Shown here in pieces: positions 1 through 12,471 of a stretch of DNA of 64,000 bases. The notes under the pieces are model-generated. The model had not been told where the DNA came from and ran no database searches. It saw only the letters and a program-made list of their open reading frames with translations. This DNA is from Ophioceras dolichostomum (taxonomy: Eukaryota; Ascomycota; Sordariomycetes; Magnaporthales; Ophioceraceae). A program made the position numbers and the translations under genes. Each line of letters opens with the position of its first letter. Positions within the stretch are counted from its first letter, which is position 1. The DNA is taken from assembly GCA_003049485.1 (NCBI GenBank), contig PYST01000077.1, positions 1 to 64,000 of the forward strand, in the 5' to 3' direction.

Positions 1-3000
1 CGTTCTCGAAGGTCGGAGGTATGGTCGTTTCCTTGTCTCGGGAAGCGGATGGGCTACGGCTGCATGCATGCCGCTCCGTTCGAGAAACCAGCGTCGTGTA
101 ACGGATGACGATGCCGTCGCCCTTTCGTCCGGAGGTTCCATCATCTCTGCAGCCATCGAACCCGACCGATCCTTTCAGCTCAGCCTGAATATTTGCGCTT
201 TAAGTCGTCTTTCAGGAGCAAAGTCGCTCAGCTCGGCCCCAAACAGAAGCCCCGCCAATTGTGGGCGAGGGGAAATACAAAGAGGAGATGCTGAAGAAAA
301 GAATTTGATGGTTTCGTGCCTCACGATTTGGAAGACTTCTCCACCTGACCCCAGTTGATAGTTCGAGCTTGTATGATACGACACACAACCAGCCCCCAAG
401 CCGATGAGTTTTTTTTTTTTTTTCTTCTTCAATGATCACGCACACCGGTGTGAGATGCCCCGATCTCCATCAAAGCGAAAGCCCGAACTGGCTGGTCACG
501 ATCGAGAAATTCTGTGGCAACAGAGTATTTGGCAATAGCCCCCTGTGGCACTGTTGGAAGGCCCGCACGAGGGGCATCAGGGGAGGACAGCCAGTCGTTG
601 CACATGTCATGTGGTGCCCTCGTGGTCACGTTCGTTGTCTCGAAACTTGAGCTATTGGACAATGAGGCCTGAAAGATTCAAAATAGGTGTCCGCAAAGGA
701 GTACGCTAGGGAAGGCATTCCCCCGAGCACTCCAGCCCTCATCGTCGAAATGTCTCATCGTCTCAATGTTCAATGGCGGACTTCTTCGATGGCGGTGAGG
801 CCCGTCCGTCGTCGTCACACTTCGCTTTCCTGCTTCTCCGCTTCCCGTTCGGCCCCCATGTCATCTGCGCGGATTTGAACTGGTGACGCATGCTACGTGG
901 TATTCTCAGGCCTTTCCTGGAATTCTCCATGGGTCGATGAGCTTGCATCAGCCGAAGAGAGCGAACATCGAATTCGATATCGAGACATCAAGCTTGGCTC
1001 CTGGCCTGCTGGGCTTACAGAGAAAGGGATGTACGAATGGAGTATCGTCGCGGGTGAACGGGCCATGCCCCTCACCATGGAGTATTCGGAATGAGGCGAG
1101 CACAGAAACGGGTGGAGACCGGAGACTTGACGAGGGGATGAAGACCCCTGCTGCCCTTGTTGACATCTGATGATCTTCAAAGGAGCCCGCTCGCTTGACC
1201 GAGTCTGGACAGCTAGATCTTGGATCTGATTGGCATCATCGCTCGGCGATTTCATCCGGGATGGACCGTCAGGGACCGGAAAGGACCGGGACGGGAGTTC
1301 ACAGGTCTACTGGACGAAGGTACGAAACAATTGTACGCTCCAATCAACGCCTTGAGGGAATTGATTCCTCACGGGGATGAATATCGATCATCGTTGAGGG
1401 CCGAGTACGACGAACGCGGCAGAATATACGAGGGGCATCAAACTGAGCCGATTAAGATGGGCCAGCCATTGCCTTCTCCGAAATCGCTCGAGTCGGTGTG
1501 CAACTGGGTTTTAGCAATGTCTTGGTCATTCTGTTCTTGCAAGGCCGAGCCGCACACTGGTGGATCAAATGTTTGGATCATTGATTCATCGAAACGTCGG
1601 TGATCGGGTCGTGATATCTTTCCCTCACTTGAGAGCTTGCATTTGAGATATCAAATTGGGCTTATACTGGTTGTGGACTTGAAGCTTAAAGCCACTCCCC
1701 CCTATTCCCCGTATTCCCCCGCCTTTCACCAGCACCAGCGCCACACAAGACGTTGAAGAGGCGTGAGCTTCCGAATATCTCTTTGTCTTCCCGACCCCAC
1801 GAGGTAAGCTGTCGTTGCATGACTTTTGCGGCCCCCACCTGAATGAGGTCTTTTCTGCGGCCGTCTCGAGGGCCGACAGGCGACAGGATCAGTCTAGGAC
1901 AGCCGAACGGGAGGAAGGAAAGACGCAGCAGAACGCAACGGGACGCAACTCTAGGAGGAGCGATGCAGCGACGCAGGAATGACTGTGTGCAGACAGACGG
2001 TAGACGTTTTGACGAGACTTGATGGAGTGCCACAGATCCTACACAGTACACGTTGGTGCCAGCCAGACGTCCCCTCTGTACGTGCGCCAAATGCGCCAGA
2101 CAGACCGACGGGGTGAGAGAACGAGGGACATCGATAGCATGCAACCACAACCTCACACATGAACATCCACACATCCACATCATCCACAATCACTATAACA
2201 ACCACGACCACGACAACGACGGTTGTGACCATATCACCAGAGGAGAATTATGTGTTGTGCTGTGCTGTGCTGTATGTACGTACGTACATACCTACATAAG
2301 TTCTGCGTTCTGCAATTTCAATCTTTCGAACCAACAGACAATGAACGGGGGTCGTGTCGGCGAGAATGAACCATACAGTTTCCGACTTTGTTCATCACTG
2401 CATGTATAGAGTTGCACCCGCACACCATCAGCGAGGATGAAGAGGGGTGAGCTGCAACGTCCTCCCCCACATCACTCAGTCCCGTAGGAAGGAAGTGCTT
2501 TCGATATGTGTGTGTGTTCACGTCGAGACTCTCGCCAATTTCACATCGATCCTCCGCACAACTGCCCGAACTGCCCGAAGGCCAGAGTTCAGAGTGCAGA
2601 GACCCTTGTGATGCTTGACAGAACGGCTTCCCATGCTCCACCCCTCCCTCGAAAGGACCGTCCTCCCTGTCCAGGCTAGCGTGTGGGCAAGTGGGTGGCA
2701 CCTGCAGGCGCCAAGAGCCAAGATGGTGGTATCGCTAGTGGGACTCGGGGACGAGGGGAAGGCACAATGAACGGCAGGTATTGGAGGCAGGGGCTGAGGG
2801 GATATCCCCGGCGTCCCGACCACTCTCGTGCGTCGGTCGCACACCATCTTGATCATCATGACCACCTTGACCACCACCCACGCCGCACTCCCGCACACGC
2901 CTCCCTTGCTTTCCCTCATTCTTCAAGCCAAGCAAGCTATCCAGCTCGTCCCTCGCTTCCCACTTCCCACCTACCTCTCCTCCCCACCTCTCTTCTCGAA

Positions 3001-4337
3001 CCACGGCTTGCTTAGCTTGTCTATCTGTCAGCCCGGACGAATCAGAGGGCCGGAAAAATAGGGCGCGTAGCTCCTATTTTGAGCTTCACCGTCCAGTCTT
3101 CTCGCAGCACCTCTGCATTTCGGCCCAATCAGGGCCCTCAGCGCCGAGTCTTGGCCATGAGCGGGTAGGAGACGATGCGAGCTCCGGTTCCGCCCAATTG
3201 TCGCACGAGTTTCCTCCGGGCTGCTGCCCAACAGGCCAACCAACCCTCGCCCTTTTGGCTTGCCGCTCTGGACGCGCTGCTGTCGTTGCTGAGCGGTTCC
3301 CATCCCACCTTCGTCGGCTATTATTATACACAGAAGTGGCCTGAGGACAGAGGATATCGATTTCCCACAAGGAAAAAGCAAGGAAAAAAGAGGAGAAGAG
3401 CGGAGGAGAGCAGTCTGCACAGCACACCAGCACACCAGCACACTGCACGCTCAGAAGTGACAGCACCCCGTTTGTCCCATGCACATCCAGCACACACCGC
3501 AGAGAGACTGGTGGTCACTTCGGCACTCCTTTCTCTCTCTCTCCTTCTCCTCCTCTTTCTATTGTTCCCTGAATCATTTCACAACCCCCCCTTTTTTTAG
3601 CCCCTTCCAAGCCCTTCCCTCGAGGACCCTTCAGGAGACGCCCCTTCCCCATCCGATTCCTCCAATCCCTCCATTCCCGTTGCTGATCCCTCCCATACCC
3701 TCCTCTCCCCTCACCTGCCCCTCTCTCACTGAGCACTTGCACCTGCACTGGCACTATCACAGTGTGATGGTTCCCATGCATATGCCGGTGCTGTGCCCGC
3801 CCCTAGCTTCTTCACCTAGCAGATAGCGGAACGCAGCGCAACGCAACGCAGTGGCTCCATCCATACATAATCCTGAGACAACTCCCGCGCCGGTCCGGCG
3901 AGGACCTGATTCTCCCTTTTGCGACCCAGAGGTGAAGATCCGAACATATCAAGATCTAGGAGAGAAACCGGCTTCCTTACTCTATTTCCTCTCGTTTCGT
4001 TTCGTTTCTCCCCAATATATCGACAACTGCTAGCAAGCGTATCATATTGTCCTTCGTATCTCTTTCCGGCACGACTTACATACCAATTTGCCATACCTAA
4101 ACTTGCATACGTCTCACTTGCACCACTGCTTCTGCTCGACTGCAAAGCAACCTTACTTACATATACACATACTACTGCCTTCCTACCACTCACGTTGATA
4201 TACCAATCTTTTTTTTCCCCTCGAACCCGCCACTCGAATCGCAGTAGATCCATCTTGCCGGCAACGGCCAATCACCCAGTGTGTGACCACAAGACGAGGC
4301 TGCCAGGTGCGGCAGGACACAGAGAAATCTTGACAAA
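1..4337. other. Intergenic region and long pyrimidine-rich leader
   Basis: No gene is supported here. The open frames are short, overlap on both strands and carry no recognisable domain. About 2160-2300 is low-complexity DNA, with CAN/ACG-like triplets followed by TGTGC and TACG repeats. From roughly 2830 to 4300 the plus strand is strongly C+T-rich, as in promoters and 5' leaders of filamentous fungi. This probably belongs to the SAM-PH gene that starts at 4338. I see no clear TATA box. Confidence 0.5.
2250..2298. repeat. Short simple repeats (TGTGC then TACG)
   Basis: Several TGTGC-like units run directly into a TACGTACGTACATAC stretch. It is a small microsatellite in non-coding DNA with no evident gene association. 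Confidence 0.55.
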
Positions 4338-7137
4338 ATGGTATGTATGACCACGGCCGGGCGAACTGGGGCGGATGGGGCCGGGCAGTTGAACCGCCTC
4401 GTCTCCTGTTCGTCCTCGACACTGCAGGCACGCGCATTCTAACAAGATGTACTCTTGCTCCCTCTCAAGACATCCACGGTTCATGTGCAGAGCGGGCGGC
4501 CGCATCATCGCGAGATGTTGCAAAAACCGCACCTGCACGAGACCTTTTTCAGTCTGAAGAACGTTGGGCAGCGCCCCGTGTCAGTTGCGACGGAGTTCAT
4601 GGAGTCGGACTATGATGATGACGAGATCCTCAGCGACCTGGAGGAGGGCGAGAACTCGCCTCGGCTGAGCTTGAACTCGGTGAGTGCATATCCTCTCCCA
4701 TCTTTTGCCTTCTTTTCTTGGCTCTGTCGCCAGCCGGCCGGCGATCTGGTAGCAAACTCTTCCCCTCACTCCCCTGCTAACAAAGCGAGCACCCATTCCA
4801 CCACAGTCTGGTCAGCCAAGTATGACAACGCTATCTTCGTACGAAGAAGCACAGACGCCCAGGTCAAGTAGGACGAGGGGCGCACCTTTCTTTGTCGAGA
4901 CGGACTCGCTCAAGCAAGTTGAAGGCCCCAGAGGCCCACACCTGTTCAGGAGCTCGTCGCTCTCAGCGCAGTCTGTGGAGCTGCAGAATGCCCTAACGCT
5001 GTCGCCAGTGACCCCCAAGGTCTCCCTGGCGCCGGCACCTGGGCCCGGGGGACAGTTCCACCTCCCCATCTCGCTGGACCTGACGCGGCTGCCCAACCGC
5101 GACAGCCGGCGTGACAGCGGGCCTTTCCGCTTCACTAGTGAGGAGCTCGACACCTGCGACCTGGCCGACTGGTCGCCTGAGATGGTGGCACAGCAGATGC
5201 TCAATGCCGGGATCGAGCAAGCCGTGGCCGAGAAGTTCGTCGAGAACGACATCACCGGCGCGATCCTGATCACACTAAAGTTTGAGGACCTGAAGGAGCT
5301 CGGCATTCCGTCGTTCGGCGTGCGCACGCAGATCTGGCATGAGATCCACTCCATGCGCAACATCCGCGCCTCGTCGCCCGACCCCGAGACACCGATCGAA
5401 GACGAACCTGACCGCGAAGTCAAGCGCGAGCTACGCGCACTGGATGCGCTCGACGACGATAAGCCCCCAAGGCGACGGCCCAGTCGACGGGCGCGGCCTG
5501 CGAAGGAGGACATCATCTCGCCCCTGGAGTCGGTGTCGATCGTGGGCATCGAGCAGATGATGCCCAAGCCGCACCACTGCAAGAAGGGCGAGAACTGTGC
5601 CAAGTGGAAGCGCAACCAGCGGATGATCGAGGCCTTCAAGAAGGACCACCCCTTCGTCGACATGGACAAGGGCGGTGTCATCATGATCGCCGGCAATCCA
5701 GGCAACGCTGCCACCGCCGAGGCCCTTAACCCCAGGGAGGATTTCTTCCGCCCGACCTCGGACGCCATCCCGTCCGTCGTCGCTTCGTCCGACATCATGG
5801 GCACTGACGGCCTGGCCCCGCTGCAATACCTGCAGGAGGCCGCCCTGCGCAACGTCCAGGCCCAGGACCCGCAGGACAACGTGCGACAGTTCCTCAGCTT
5901 CCAGCAGCGCCTGGCCGGCTCCGGGGAGGTCCCGCCTACGCCTCCGTTCGAGATCTACCCGCAGAGCGCGGCCCACGAGGGCTTGATGAGGACCCTGCCT
6001 AAGCTTGCTATCCCCGGCCAGCAGCAGCAGCCCCATCCGCTGTCGAGGGTCACTGCCGCGCCGCAGTCGGCGAATCCGTACCTCCAGAACCGCAACTCGG
6101 CGGGTTCTACGCCGGACGCCACTCCTACTGCGCCTTACCGCTTTGGTACTCCTTTCTCCGAGATGGACGTGCCTGTCACTGCAGTTCCTCTTGGCCCTGT
6201 CGCACGTGACGTCTCCCAGTCGGTGCCCCCCGACATGAACTACCGGACCGGGCCAACCCCCCGCTCCATATCGCGCATGTCCCACCGCCGTCCTTCCTTC
6301 CCAGTCATGCCAGCTCTGGACGAGGACCGCGTCGCTGTCGTCGCTGCTCCGGCTCCTCCTCCTCCTCAGCCCCGCCATTCCCCTACCCGTCCCTCACCTG
6401 GCCAGCAGCGGCCAATTCAGGCTCCGCCCCGCGGCCAGTACCCCTGGACGTCGGAGCGCACGAGCTTCGAGAAGGCGATCGCGCCCTTGCCAGGCTCGGC
6501 GGCATCGTCCTCCAGCCCCGCCACCGCCGCGTCGGCGACCTCAAAGACGTTAGCGATCGGCAGCCGCATCGGCACGTCCAAGGACGCCGAGGGCGTGACG
6601 TACCAGGGCGCGATGAAGAAGCGCAAGACGCGCATGCTCCGCCACGAGTGGCACGAGCACTACTTCACGCTCAAGGGCACGCGCCTGGCCATGCACAAGG
6701 ATGCGCAGGAAGTCGGCCGCACGCTCGAGTACGTCGACATCGACGACTACGCCATCGCCTGCTCCGCGCTCGCGACCACCAGCAAGCTCAACGCGGCCTT
6801 CAAGGCCATGAACATCAAGCGCGGCGGCCTGGCCGGCGCCGACAAGAACGACGTCGCCGCCTTCAGCTTCCAGCTCATCCCGCAGGACGCCAAGGGCGGC
6901 GTCCGCCTGCTGCGCAAGCGCGAGAGCCTTGCCGCGCTCGGCCTCGCGCACCATCACCCGCATGCTGCGGGTGTTGATGCGTCGGGCGAGGGCGTCAACG
7001 GCACGGGCAAGACGCACCACTTCGCCGTCAAGAGCCGAGACGACCGCATCGACTGGATGCGGGAGTTGATGCTCGCCAAGGCCATGAAGCAGAAGGGCGA
7101 GGGCTTCGAGGTCAGCGTCAATGGCAACATGATCTAA
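4338..7137 (+). CDS. SAM-PH polarity protein (Boi1/Boi2/Pob1-like)
   Basis: Model: join 4338-4340, 4470-4679, 4807-7137, 847 aa. Exon 1 is just the ATG, followed at once by a GTATGT donor. Both junctions keep frame. An alternative start is the ATG at 4515. A SAM domain lies near residues 188-255 (core includes LADWSPEMVAQQM and GIPSFGVRTQIW). A C-terminal PH domain lies near 666-836, starting around the stretch GAMKKRKTRMLRHEWHEHYF and ending with a WMREL helix. The middle is Pro/Ser-rich and probably disordered. Yeast Boi1/Boi2 and fission-yeast Pob1 combine SH3, SAM and PH domains and link Cdc42 and phosphoinositides to exocytosis at growth sites. I see no SH3 domain here, so the N-terminus may be reduced or mis-modelled. 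Role by family: polarised growth at the hyphal tip cortex. Confidence 0.8.
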
Positions 7138-9166
7138 GTTCCTTCCTGACTATACCTACCTAGCCAACAACAAGATTGTCCCTGCAAGAGCTTGTCCATT
7201 ACTCTTCCATCTTGGCTTTTTTCCCCTATTCTTACTATCCTCTTTTTTTTTCTTTGCTTCTTCTCTCTCCTTCTCTCCGTTACCTAGCTTTATGATACCT
7301 CGGGGGGTGATCGATACCCACCCCTCACCACCCACTACTCAGCATTGCGATCTTGGGCGTTTTTGTTTTTGTTTTGTCTATTTTCTTGCTTTTATCTCGG
7401 ATTTTTTTCTTCTTATTGCTGGGATGCTTTGGGGAAATCTGAGGGTAATTACCTAAGGTATTAACAAGGCCTAGGGAGAGAAGAGATGATATATGGGATG
7501 GATTTCACGATCAAACAAACAGATATCTTATAACCAAACAAACCCAACGAGTACACTCCTTTAGGATGAGTAGTATAAACTGGTTAATTTTATTGGGATT
7601 GAGGACACGGGGTAAAATGGTAGCTACCAATTAGTTTGAAATGCGACTACCTACCAATTATCCAAACATGCTTTGAACGATGCAGCAGTGAAAGGGAACT
7701 TCCATCTTTGACTCTCACTGGGCCTCGGAGTGATGACTGTGGCTTAAATGGAGACTCCTTGACTCGGTCTGCAGTGGGACACCAGCTATCAGAGACTGGA
7801 CTGGCTACGTGCTTGCACCTCAGCGACCCTACCAATACCAGCCGGTGTTCAACTTACGAATCCAGAGACGAAGCTGGAATACCTACCTAGGTACAATGAG
7901 CCCTTGCTGAAAGCAATATTTGCTCAGAAGCATGAGGCTGCGGTGAAGAAGATGCTACCATGCTTTGGTTGCAGCACTCTTCTTCATTACTTCGTTATTC
8001 TTGGAATAGCAATTCCGCAACAGTTTGAGATTACTGTAGCTTGTACTATCTCTTTACTCTCCGAATATGTCATATTATCCCGTTTACAGTGCTGAGTCCC
8101 TAGGACCACCTCGGACTCATCACGCCATCTTCGTGCAACCTGCCCATGAGAGCGGAACAGGGATTCTCTTCCAGGTCAAGGGAAACATTTAGAGCGGCAT
8201 GGCATAGAAACCAAGCGGATTCAGACAGACTGGATGCGTCGTATGGCTTCATACCGATGTCGCAGCTCAGATGGTTGAGGCCCGAAGATCTGCCGAGTCG
8301 ACGGCGGAGGTTGCGCAAACCCTCCGCCAGGCGAAGCAGTTAGACGGTCCGACACTGATCAATAAGGAGGAGCCTCTTCGGCGCCGCCAGGAGTGGACGA
8401 ACGAGACGGTTGGCAACTTTAGGGTTGAAGGCATGCTTCTGGAGAGTGTGGTCTCTGCTTCCAGGAGACTATAGAAAGCCAGTGCTAAGAGTGAGGGTTC
8501 CAGCAGTGGCCGTTCTGAGGCTGGGGACGGAGTGACCGACGTGACATGAGACCTTAGTCTAACGCATATCTTGCAGTGATAGTCAGCATGGACGTTCCAA
8601 TATGTAGCTGCTATTGGGAGAATGCCCGGATTAGACCTTTGGATGCTAGCTAAGCATGGAACCTGGAAGCGGACACCGAGATGGTCGGCCTACCGACGAC
8701 GCGCCTACCACATTCAATTCAGCACATCAAAGAGACTAGAGATAGAATAGACTTGCTTTTCAAGAGATTGGTGTATTTGCGCTATACAAGTTGTACAAAC
8801 ATGATACACAATTTTCTTCCCCATGTTTTGGACGGCCATCCACCCGCAGCCAGGGAATATGTACACTGATCAAAGGAATGACAACCCGTTCAAGGAGGCT
8901 GGCATATCCAAACCGGACGGGTGGACCATCCACGTGCCACCGCTTCCTCTTCCCGCCCTATAATCGTACATCACAGACCGAGTTCCCACCTCTCCTAGCT
9001 CAAATGGTGATACGGGAGGCTCAGACCATTCCCTTCCATATGGTCAGCTAGATGACCATGTAGGCATTCGGTCGGCCGACGTAGGCATGTCTCGCCCCCT
9101 GTCCGACTTTTTTTTCCCACCACCCGCCGCCACCACTAACTAGCCTGCATCATCACTCAGCCCTCC
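7138..9166. other. Convergent intergenic region, no gene seen
   Basis: This 2-kb spacer separates two convergent genes. The first 300 bases are T-rich 3' UTR or terminator-like sequence. The rest is more AT-rich than the flanking genes and holds only short open frames (longest 86 codons) without recognisable domains. It may be an old relic, but nothing is identifiable. Confidence 0.4.
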
Positions 9167-10394
9167 CTAGCTAGACTTCAAATCCAGCCGCTTGGACTGG
9201 GCCCGGCTCTCGACCTTGTCCCAGTTGATGTGGTCCCACCACCGCTCGACGTAGACGCGCTTCCCCTCGCGGTTCTCCGGAGTAAGAATGCCGTAGTCGC
9301 ACATCCACATGTGCTCCCACGTATTGAGGCACAGCACAGGCTCTAGGTCCAAGCCGACGCCTCCAGGCGCGGGCGTCTCGACCGGCGTCGTCGCCGCGGT
9401 CGCCGCGACGGCCGCAGCCGCCGCCGCCTCCCTGGCAGCCGCCGCCATGGGCCCGCGCTCGGGCGGCGTGGGCGCCAGGCTCTGCACCTGGCGCTCCATC
9501 CAGCCCTGCACGCCGCGGACCTCTGGCCCGTCGGCGCCGACGGTGTTCATGTCGACGGCCTGGCGGCGGTAGTGGGCGCGCGGGTAGGGCGTGCCCGCCA
9601 GGTAGGTGGGCAACAGGCGGTAGCGGTACTCGGCGTTGGCGCTGCCGCCCTTCGTCCGGACCAGCCAGACGAAGCCCGGGCCGAACATGGCGAGCGCCGT
9701 GATGATGAACTCGCGGCGGAGCGTCTCGATGCTGCCGAACGAGTCCTCGAGCGCCGCCTTGAGGGACTCGGGCATCGCGACCGGCTCGTGGCTGAGCGCC
9801 TCGAAGAAGAAGTGCGTGTTGTGCGCCATGCTGGCGTAGTTGAAGGTCGGCGCCTGGGCGGGGTCGCGGGAGGTTCGGATGATGATCTTGGGGAGTGGCA
9901 TGGTTTCGTACTCTTTGCCTGTTGAGAGAGAAAAAGAATGTTGCTGTCAGTAGCTGTGCTGCAAAAGGAACTGGACGAAGGCAGTCCCCCGCCGCCACCT
10001 ATTGACGACAAGAACGAGCGAGAGAGAAGATCTGGACATGTCGTCTCTCTCATCGTGGAATAGGTAGGACCAAGCAAGGGAGGGAGCTCGCTTGGAAGGA
10101 GGAAAGCTTACCTGCGGTCAGCTGGTCGAGCTTGCCCAGGGCCACAGCCATGTACTGCGTCCACGCCAGGTCGACGCCCGCGGCCGACAGAAACTGGCCA
10201 TCCGGGTTGGTGCCGATGCCATACTCGACGCAGTTCTCCAAGCTGGGCGGCAGCGCAGGAGGGTTGTGGATGGACCTCCTCTGCTGCTGTTGTCGGTATT
10301 GATACTGTTGTGCTTGGTGGTGCTGCGGCTGCGCGAGCGGCCTCACCATTGGGCCTAGCCGCGGTATGCGCAGTCTTGGGCGGAACATTGACAT
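9167..10394 (-). CDS. Mitochondrial small-subunit ribosomal protein mS42/mS43 (Fe/Mn-SOD fold)
   Basis: Model: complement join 9167-9918, 10112-10394, 344 aa. The intron has a GTAAGC donor and CAACAG acceptor, joining ...DQLTAG to KEYETMPLPK in frame. The N-terminus (MSMFRPRLRIPR, then Gln-rich and RRSIHNPP) looks like a mitochondrial presequence. The body has the superoxide-dismutase-like layout: MAHNTHFFFEALS in the N-terminal helical hairpin, FGPGFVWLV, and near the C-terminus LCLNTWEHMWMCDYG, which corresponds to the SOD WEHAYY segment. In fungi this fold without enzyme function occurs as the mitoribosomal proteins Rsm26 (mS42) and Mrp1 (mS43). I cannot choose between the two. An Ala-rich insert lies between the two halves of the C-terminal domain. 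An active mitochondrial SOD is less likely because the metal ligands are not all evident. Confidence 0.78.
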
Positions 10395-11175
10395 GGTGTG
10401 CGAATTCGTGCCGAAAAGGCGGCGGTGGTTGCGCAATTCGTTTTGTCACGATGCAAGCTACCAGCCAGCACGAGCTTTCGGTTCGACTTTTTTTTTTCTT
10501 AGCTGGAGAGGGCAAATGTGACGCGTGTGGGCCTTTATTTTAAGGCATCAACTAGGAGCTCCCCGGCCTGCACAACGCCGAAGTTCCTGCACGACCCATC
10601 TGGCCATCCCAAGGATGGGCCGATCCAATGGCCGTGACTGGAAAGATAACAATTACAATCCCGACATATGCGCTTCAAGTCTTGCCATGAGATATTTCCG
10701 GTTAGACTTCGCTGTCCCCAAAAGTCAATATTTTTGCTGAGCTGATGTTTCCCATGGCAATACGTTGTACATTTGCGATACTTAAGTTACCCTAAGATAT
10801 TACTCTGCTCGCAGGGACACTTAAATGGCAAGTTTCAATAATCCGAAAGAAAGATATAAGCGAAAAAAGAAGAAAGCAAGTGTCCGAGATCCGGGAAACT
10901 CCCTTCGCCGAATACAAACCCGCCGACGTCATGATCAGGGAGGGGAGCGCGGACCTCCGACGCCGCCTCCCCCCGCTAACAAAATGCCTATAGATATATA
11001 AACGCCGCCTGGCCGCCCAAAGAGATCCTGACGCGAATTCGTAACAGAGAACATCATAGCCTCATTGCCTCATAGCTAGAGCATCCATCCGCAGCATTCC
11101 TTGCTCATCACGTCGTGAGTACCAGCTACTATACAAGGTAGGTGTAGGTGTCACTCGACAAGACAGTCAGTCTCG
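10395..11175. other. Intergenic region
   Basis: This is the upstream region of the mS42/43 gene and the downstream region of the next minus-strand gene. A T-rich tract (near 10490) sits just upstream of the mS42/43 start. A TATATAAA-like stretch near 10996 faces no supported plus-strand gene. Nothing else is seen. Confidence 0.4.
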
Positions 11176-12471
11176 TCACACATCCTCATCCTCCCCCTCC
11201 ATCAGCCCCAGCAGGTCCAGCTCGGTCTTGACCATGCGCTCGAACTCGTCCCTGTCGATGCCCGAGGCCCGCGACAGGAGGAACAGGCTCTTGATGCTGC
11301 GCGACACGTGCTGCTTCACGCCGAACTCACCCTGCTCGCGCCGCTCGGCCGACTCCTCCAGCTTGGCAACCATGGACGACCCGCTCGAGCTGCCGGCCGC
11401 GCTCGACGCCGGGCGCGGGTGTAGGATGCCCTCGTGCCGCTCCCGGTCGTCGCCGCCGTCCTGCGACGCCGAGGACGCCATCTCGGGACCGCCCGCGAGC
11501 GTCCACGCCCGGTTCGTCTCGTTGAGCTCGGTGTCTTCTACTGACGTGGCTGCTGCTGCCGCTGCTGGTGGGCCGGGCCGAGTCTGGCTGGGGTCGTCGC
11601 CGTTGTTGGGCGCGGATTGTCGGGCTAGTCCTAATGGTGGATGTGGGACGTCGCCCAGCGCTGCGACGTTTGCCTCCTCGTCCGGGTCGTGGTTGTCCAT
11701 CGCGGGCTGCACCGAGTCGTACTGCGCGAAATACGCGTCCTCTTCGGCGTGGTTTGCATGTGTGGTTGTGTGAGATGTTTGTGTTGACGCCGCTGGAGCA
11801 GGTGATCGCTTGACCGCGGGCGTGCGCGCCGGGGTGGCGTCGTACCGGGCCCAATAATCGTCGTCGTCGTCGTCTTCGTCTACCTCCATTTCAGTTGCCG
11901 TCACATGGCTCTTCGTTCTTGACCCGTGCGGCGCGGCTAGATGCGATCGACGAGCCTCAAAGTCTCTCTCGGCCTCGGCGATGTTCGGCTGGCCTTCGAA
12001 AGACGCGAAGGGCGCTGGGCGGTCGGCCACGCTGACCTCGCCGATTCGCCAGCCGTCGCCGCCGCCCTGGCTATCGCCGGTGCAGTATATCAGGCGGAAG
12101 AACAGGTCGAAGCTCTCGAGGACGACTAAGGCCTGTAGTGTCTCGCGGTCTAAGCGGCGGAATTTGGTCTCCACATCGTGATCCCAGTCGATCTCGACCT
12201 CGCCGGAGACCGGATGGGGCTCGAAGCGGTCGCCGCGAGCGAGTTCTGTGAGCTTGGCTGCCTTGTCGGTGTCGTAGGATAGGAGCCGCACCCAAGGCTC
12301 GGTGCTCGCGGACGACAGCAGCTGTACCCGTTGTCGTAGAATGGGCGAGAGCAGAGGGAGAATAGCTGTAGCCGGCTGCGTTGCAATAGCAGCTCCTGGA
12401 AGTGATGGAAGTAAAGGGGCAACTATGCCTCTGACGTCTGGAGGACTGACTGTGACCGATCCGGTTGTCAT
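11176..12471 (-). CDS. Conserved-looking acidic protein of unknown function
   Basis: A single exon encodes 431 aa, starting at the ATG at 12471-12469 (MTTGSVTVSPPDV). The frame stays open upstream, but that part reads as leader. I do not recognise the family. Residues 1-170 look folded (PWVRLLSYDTDKAAKL, LDRETLQALVVLESFDLFFR, WRIGEVSV). The middle is disordered and acidic and has two similar short blocks, DDDYWARYDATPART and DAYFAQYDSVQPAMD. The last 65 residues form a predicted helical segment (EESAERREQGEFGV, SIKSLFLLSRASGIDRDEFE) ending in an acidic tail. No signal peptide or membrane segment is visible. It could be a nuclear or cytosolic scaffold, but no function can be claimed. Confidence 0.7.
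   Translation of the reverse strand: MTTGSVTVSPPDVRGIVAPLLPSLPGAAIATQPATAILPLLSPILRQRVQLLSSASTEPWVRLLSYDTDKAAKLTELARGDRFEPHPVSGEVEIDWDHDVETKFRRLDRETLQALVVLESFDLFFRLIYCTGDSQGGGDGWRIGEVSVADRPAPFASFEGQPNIAEAERDFEARRSHLAAPHGSRTKSHVTATEMEVDEDDDDDDYWARYDATPARTPAVKRSPAPAASTQTSHTTTHANHAEEDAYFAQYDSVQPAMDNHDPDEEANVAALGDVPHPPLGLARQSAPNNGDDPSQTRPGPPAAAAAATSVEDTELNETNRAWTLAGGPEMASSASQDGGDDRERHEGILHPRPASSAAGSSSGSSMVAKLEESAERREQGEFGVKQHVSRSIKSLFLLSRASGIDRDEFERMVKTELDLLGLMEGEDEDV

Noticed and set aside
871..883. Sequence resembling a tRNA B box on the minus strand
   Set aside because: No matching stem on the two sides and no A box at the right distance, so no tRNA cloverleaf.
1220..1603. 127-codon open frame upstream of the SAM-PH gene
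   Set aside because: No recognisable domain, competing frames on both strands, and no flanking splice-extended model.
4812..5879. 355-codon open frame antisense to the SAM-PH gene
   Set aside because: It is a shadow of the GC-rich coding exon. The translation is Ser/Arg-rich with no domain, while the sense strand has SAM and PH domains.
10990..11005. TATATAAA-like sequence
   Set aside because: It faces the plus strand but no plus-strand gene follows until 13795, so it is not called a promoter.
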